Source: Alphaproteobacteria bacterium
GTDB lineage: Bacteria > Pseudomonadota > Alphaproteobacteria > Rickettsiales > UBA3002
Direction of reading: 5' to 3'
NCBI GenBank assembly: GCA_017302575.1
Contig: JAFLDD010000001.1
Coordinates: 1,174,629-1,238,628 of the forward strand
DNA: 64,000 nucleotides
Positions 62,055 to 64,000 of the stretch are shown here, one piece after another; position 1 is the stretch's first letter, and each line of letters opens with the position of its first letter. The translations under genes were made by a program, and so were the position numbers. The notes below the pieces were generated by a model. That model was not told the origin of the DNA. It did no database searches and saw only the letters and a list, made by a program, of their open reading frames with translations.

Positions 62055-63013
62055 AACTGCTCTTTCATTTTTACTAATGAATAAAGAGCGTTGAGATAGG
62101 GTGTTGGCATTTCAATCCATAAGCCGATTTCACGTACCGCACCGATGATCGCATCAATCTCCGTCGGTCTGCCTGCTTCGATATCCTGCTGCATACTGGT
62201 TTTGTGATAGCCAATTTTACTCGCCATCTCGACACGCGCTTTAGGGGTCTGCGGAATAGCGATATCAAGCGCTTCACTTATAATACGCGTTTCATTCATG
62301 ACGGAGAGCACTAAATCAAGATCGTGATAGTCGCGCGCGAGTTGCGCCATCGTGCCGTGGGTAAGCGCGCCAATCGGGTTGAATGCGCTATTGCCCCAGA
62401 CTTTATGCCAGATATCCTCGCGAATCGTTTCGGTGACTTTGACTTCTAAACCTGCCTTCTGGAACACCGCACCTAGCTGTTGCACGCGTGGCGTAATCGT
62501 GCGCGTTAACTCGCCAATGGTGAATTGATATTTTGGCATATACTCAACGACGCCTGGCTCCACCAACGTGCCTGCCAGATAGTTCACGCTACCGATGATG
62601 CGCTTTGCATCAATATATTTGGTGAGTGTTCCATCAGGGTCAACACTCTTGAGTGTTCTGCCATCATAGGGTCCGCCATGACATTGGAAATACCACCATG
62701 GCACACCATTCACCGATGGCATGATGATCGTGTCGTCATGTAGTAGTGGCGCGATATTGGGAGCAATCGTTGGCAGTTGGTGCGCTTTAGTGGTGAGCAT
62801 CACGACATCCGTGCTACCAGCATCACGCGGATGCTCAAAAACTTTCACCTTACCATTCCAGCGCTCATTGCCAGTAATCAACGTGAGGCCCTTGCGCTGT
62901 AACGCGTCATGCTGTTTACCACGCGCGATGAAGGTCACATCATACCCTGCGCGCGCGCACAAACCACCAATCAGGCAGCCCATAGCGCCTGCACCGTAAA
63001 TCGCAATTTTCAT
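61991..63013 (-). CDS. panE: Ketopantoate reductase family protein (PanE-like)
   Basis: A 340-residue 2-dehydropantoate 2-reductase family enzyme. It has IAIYGAGAMGCLIGGLCARAG (NADP site) and the catalytic region EDIWHKVWGNSAFNPIGALT and later EIDAIIGAVREIG. It probably reduces ketopantoate for pantothenate synthesis, although many members of this family are of unknown substrate. ATG 63013 is the family start. It lies 1 base after the stop of the unknown gene upstream. It overlaps the CBP3 gene by 64 bases. Confidence 0.88.
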   Translation of the reverse strand: MKIAIYGAGAMGCLIGGLCARAGYDVTFIARGKQHDALQRKGLTLITGNERWNGKVKVFEHPRDAGSTDVVMLTTKAHQLPTIAPNIAPLLHDDTIIMPSVNGVPWWYFQCHGGPYDGRTLKSVDPDGTLTKYIDAKRIIGSVNYLAGTLVEPGVVEYMPKYQFTIGELTRTITPRVQQLGAVFQKAGLEVKVTETIREDIWHKVWGNSAFNPIGALTHGTMAQLARDYHDLDLVLSVMNETRIISEALDIAIPQTPKARVEMASKIGYHKTSMQQDIEAGRPTEIDAIIGAVREIGLWIEMPTPYLNALYSLVKMKEQFYRPDGAGHVTLPARKDAAAS

Positions 63014-63014
63014 G

Positions 63015-63515
63015 CTATAAACTTGTATCGACTTCGGGGGCAGATGCAAGCAGTGCATTTGCCGAACTATAAGCCGATAAGCCCGCATCGCGGCGTGGGC
63101 GGTCTATCGCTGCTGGGGCAGGCTGCTCGGATGCGAGCGTGGTCTGGGTGACTAATTCAGCCTGATTTGGTGAAGCGGATTGAGATGAAGGGCTTGGCGC
63201 CGCTTGCAATTGTTGTGGCTGTACATTTGATTGCACAATCGTTGGCGATGCTGGCGTGAAGAATGCTTCAACTTCCTGAGCCGATAAATCCTGCGCGAGA
63301 AACTGTGCGGCAATATACGCAGGGCGCGGTTGCACCACGATGGTAGGTCGATAATTAGCGGTGTTAGGAATTAATGCAGCACCTAGCCCCGTAACGGCAA
63401 TCTGCGTCTGACGCGCTGTCTCCACTGCTGAAGTGGGCGCGTTAATAGCACTTACGGACGGTGTCGGAGGTGCGTAACCTGCACCTTGCACCGAAATGTT
63501 GGGCGGCACGTACAT
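63015..63515 (-). CDS. Hypothetical Pro/Gln/Ala-rich protein
   Basis: A 166-residue protein I do not recognise. It has no signal peptide and starts YVPPNISVQGAGYAPPTPSV. It is rich in Ala, Pro, Gln, Ser and Thr, with a possibly ordered segment YRPTIVVQPRPAYIAAQFLAQDLSAQEVEAFF near the middle. It is probably co-transcribed with panE (1-base gap). The middle segment with an intact aromatic pattern suggests a binding motif in a disordered protein, but no function can be given. Confidence 0.6.
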   Translation of the reverse strand: MYVPPNISVQGAGYAPPTPSVSAINAPTSAVETARQTQIAVTGLGAALIPNTANYRPTIVVQPRPAYIAAQFLAQDLSAQEVEAFFTPASPTIVQSNVQPQQLQAAPSPSSQSASPNQAELVTQTTLASEQPAPAAIDRPRRDAGLSAYSSANALLASAPEVDTSL

Positions 63516-63543
63516 GTGTCTAGCTCAATTCTTATTACCATTA

Positions 63544-63552
63544 TTATAACAC
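63544..63552 (-). promoter_or_regulatory. Extended -10 promoter of the unknown gene
   Basis: On the minus strand TGTTATAAT (63552-63544) is a perfect extended -10 box. The start would be about 22 bases before the ATG at 63515. No -35 match is seen, as is usual for extended -10 promoters. Confidence 0.5.
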
Positions 63553-63585
63553 ATTGAAACTACTGCATCTAGTCCTAAAGATGGG

Positions 63586-63601
63586 TTAATTTTTGTTAAT
63601 G
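63586..63601 (+). promoter_or_regulatory. Tandem GTTAAT boxes in divergent region
   Basis: GTTAAT (63586-63591) and GTTAAT (63596-63601) are direct repeats exactly 10 bases apart, one helical turn. They look like regulator half-sites and come close to the CtrA pattern TTAA-N7-TTAA, but the gap here is 6. They lie between the unknown gene and the SCO1 gene and could control either. Confidence 0.3.
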
Positions 63602-63658
63602 AAGCTGTCACGATACTTTCATTTTACTTACGAAGTTCAACAGTTTAATACTCTGCGC

Positions 63659-64000
63659 ATGAAACGTTCTGTTCTATCGTGGTTGGTGATGGTGTTGGCT
63701 CTAGCGGGCCTGATGGCCTATGTCGGCCCTACCTTTTTTAACGTTACTTCCCCACCCGTTAAGAGCACAGGTAAGGCACTGATTGGTGGTGCATTCACGC
63801 TGGTGGATGGCACGGGGAACACCGTTACGGAAAAGAGCTTCGCTGGGAAATATATGCTGGTGTTCTTCGGGTTCACCCACTGCCCCGACATTTGCCCTAC
63901 TTCATTATTGGTCACTAAAAACGCATTGGAAAAGATCGGCAGTAAAGCTGAAAAGCTTACACCCATTTTCATTACCATCGACCCTGAGCGCGATACGGTG
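63659..64000 (+). CDS. SCO1/SenC family copper chaperone (3' end outside window)
   Basis: A membrane-anchored thioredoxin-fold protein for copper delivery to cytochrome c oxidase CuA. The first 114 residues are in the window: an N-terminal signal-anchor (SVLSWLVMVLALAGLMAY), then the strand GKALIGGAFTLVDGTG, and the copper-binding C-x3-C in FFGFTHCPDICPTS. The remaining half with its conserved His is outside. The frame is open to the end of the window. It fits with the CBP3 chaperone at 61.5 kb as a hint of aerobic respiration. Confidence 0.92.
   Translation, partial: MKRSVLSWLVMVLALAGLMAYVGPTFFNVTSPPVKSTGKALIGGAFTLVDGTGNTVTEKSFAGKYMLVFFGFTHCPDICPTSLLVTKNALEKIGSKAEKLTPIFITIDPERDTV

Overview
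This 64 kb window is a compact, almost wholly coding piece of a bacterial chromosome, most likely from an alphaproteobacterium. The evidence is gene order and lineage-typical families: TrcR (DUF1013), DUF1192, a CBP3-type ubiquinol-cytochrome c chaperone, a PAS_5-type protein, and the blocks hom-glpX-recJ, rplM-rpsI-argC, rplU-rpmA-obgE-proB-proA-nadD-rsfS-rlmH-gpmI-envC-ctpA-deacetylase-rppH, rpmH-rnpA-yidD-yidC-engB-argB and rpiB-glyA-nrdR-ribD-ribE-ribB-ribH-nusB-thiL. Base composition looks moderate, not GC-rich, which would fit a lineage such as Micavibrionales or another deep branch. That placement is a guess. No gene-free stretch exceeds about 180 bases. No rRNA, CRISPR array, insertion sequence or prophage was seen.

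Layout. 0-7.1 kb: end of glmM, thiD, rpmE, a pilin-like gene, DUF1192, a quinone oxidoreductase, trcR, hldE and a second pilin-like gene. 7.1-10.4 kb: cutA, tRNA-Gln, a small unknown gene, a MarC family gene and typA. 10.5-15.7 kb: an accessory block with two tandem methyltransferase paralogues, an acetyltransferase, a GINT1-like beta-propeller protein and a family 4 glycosyltransferase, which looks like cell-surface glycan work. 15.8-26 kb: tRNA-Glu, a beta carbonic anhydrase, recJ, glpX, hom, an aminotransferase, an unknown lipoprotein, phaC and an unknown membrane protein. 26-31.4 kb: gamma carbonic anhydrase, argC, rpsI, rplM, a PAS protein, pstB and phoR. 31.4-43.4 kb: the long rplU to rppH block on the plus strand. 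43.4-47.4 kb: the rpmH to argB block on the minus strand. 47.5-54.2 kb: an orphan histidine kinase, panB, then a minus-strand group of prepilin peptidase, lipoprotein secretin, ABC-2-like permease and a helical-repeat protein. 54.3-61.1 kb: one-carbon and riboflavin genes through thiL. 61.1-64 kb: bamE, CBP3 chaperone, panE, an unknown gene and the start of a SCO1/SenC gene.

The most interesting part is a dispersed type IV pilus-like or type II secretion-like system. Two related pilins (2.1 and 6.3 kb) share internal motifs (GDGNG; D-x-K-x-DD-x-LPA-x-G). A lipoprotein secretin and a prepilin peptidase lie 45 kb away. The secretin is followed directly by an ABC-2-type membrane protein and a TPR-like protein, with no pilus ATPase or platform gene in view. 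Other points are a RibB whose GTP cyclohydrolase II half has lost its zinc cysteines, a phoR-pstB pair without other pst genes, genes with apparently leaderless promoters (phaC and its convergent neighbour), two small palindromic intergenic elements, and lysine/alanine-rich tails on several ribosome-associated proteins.
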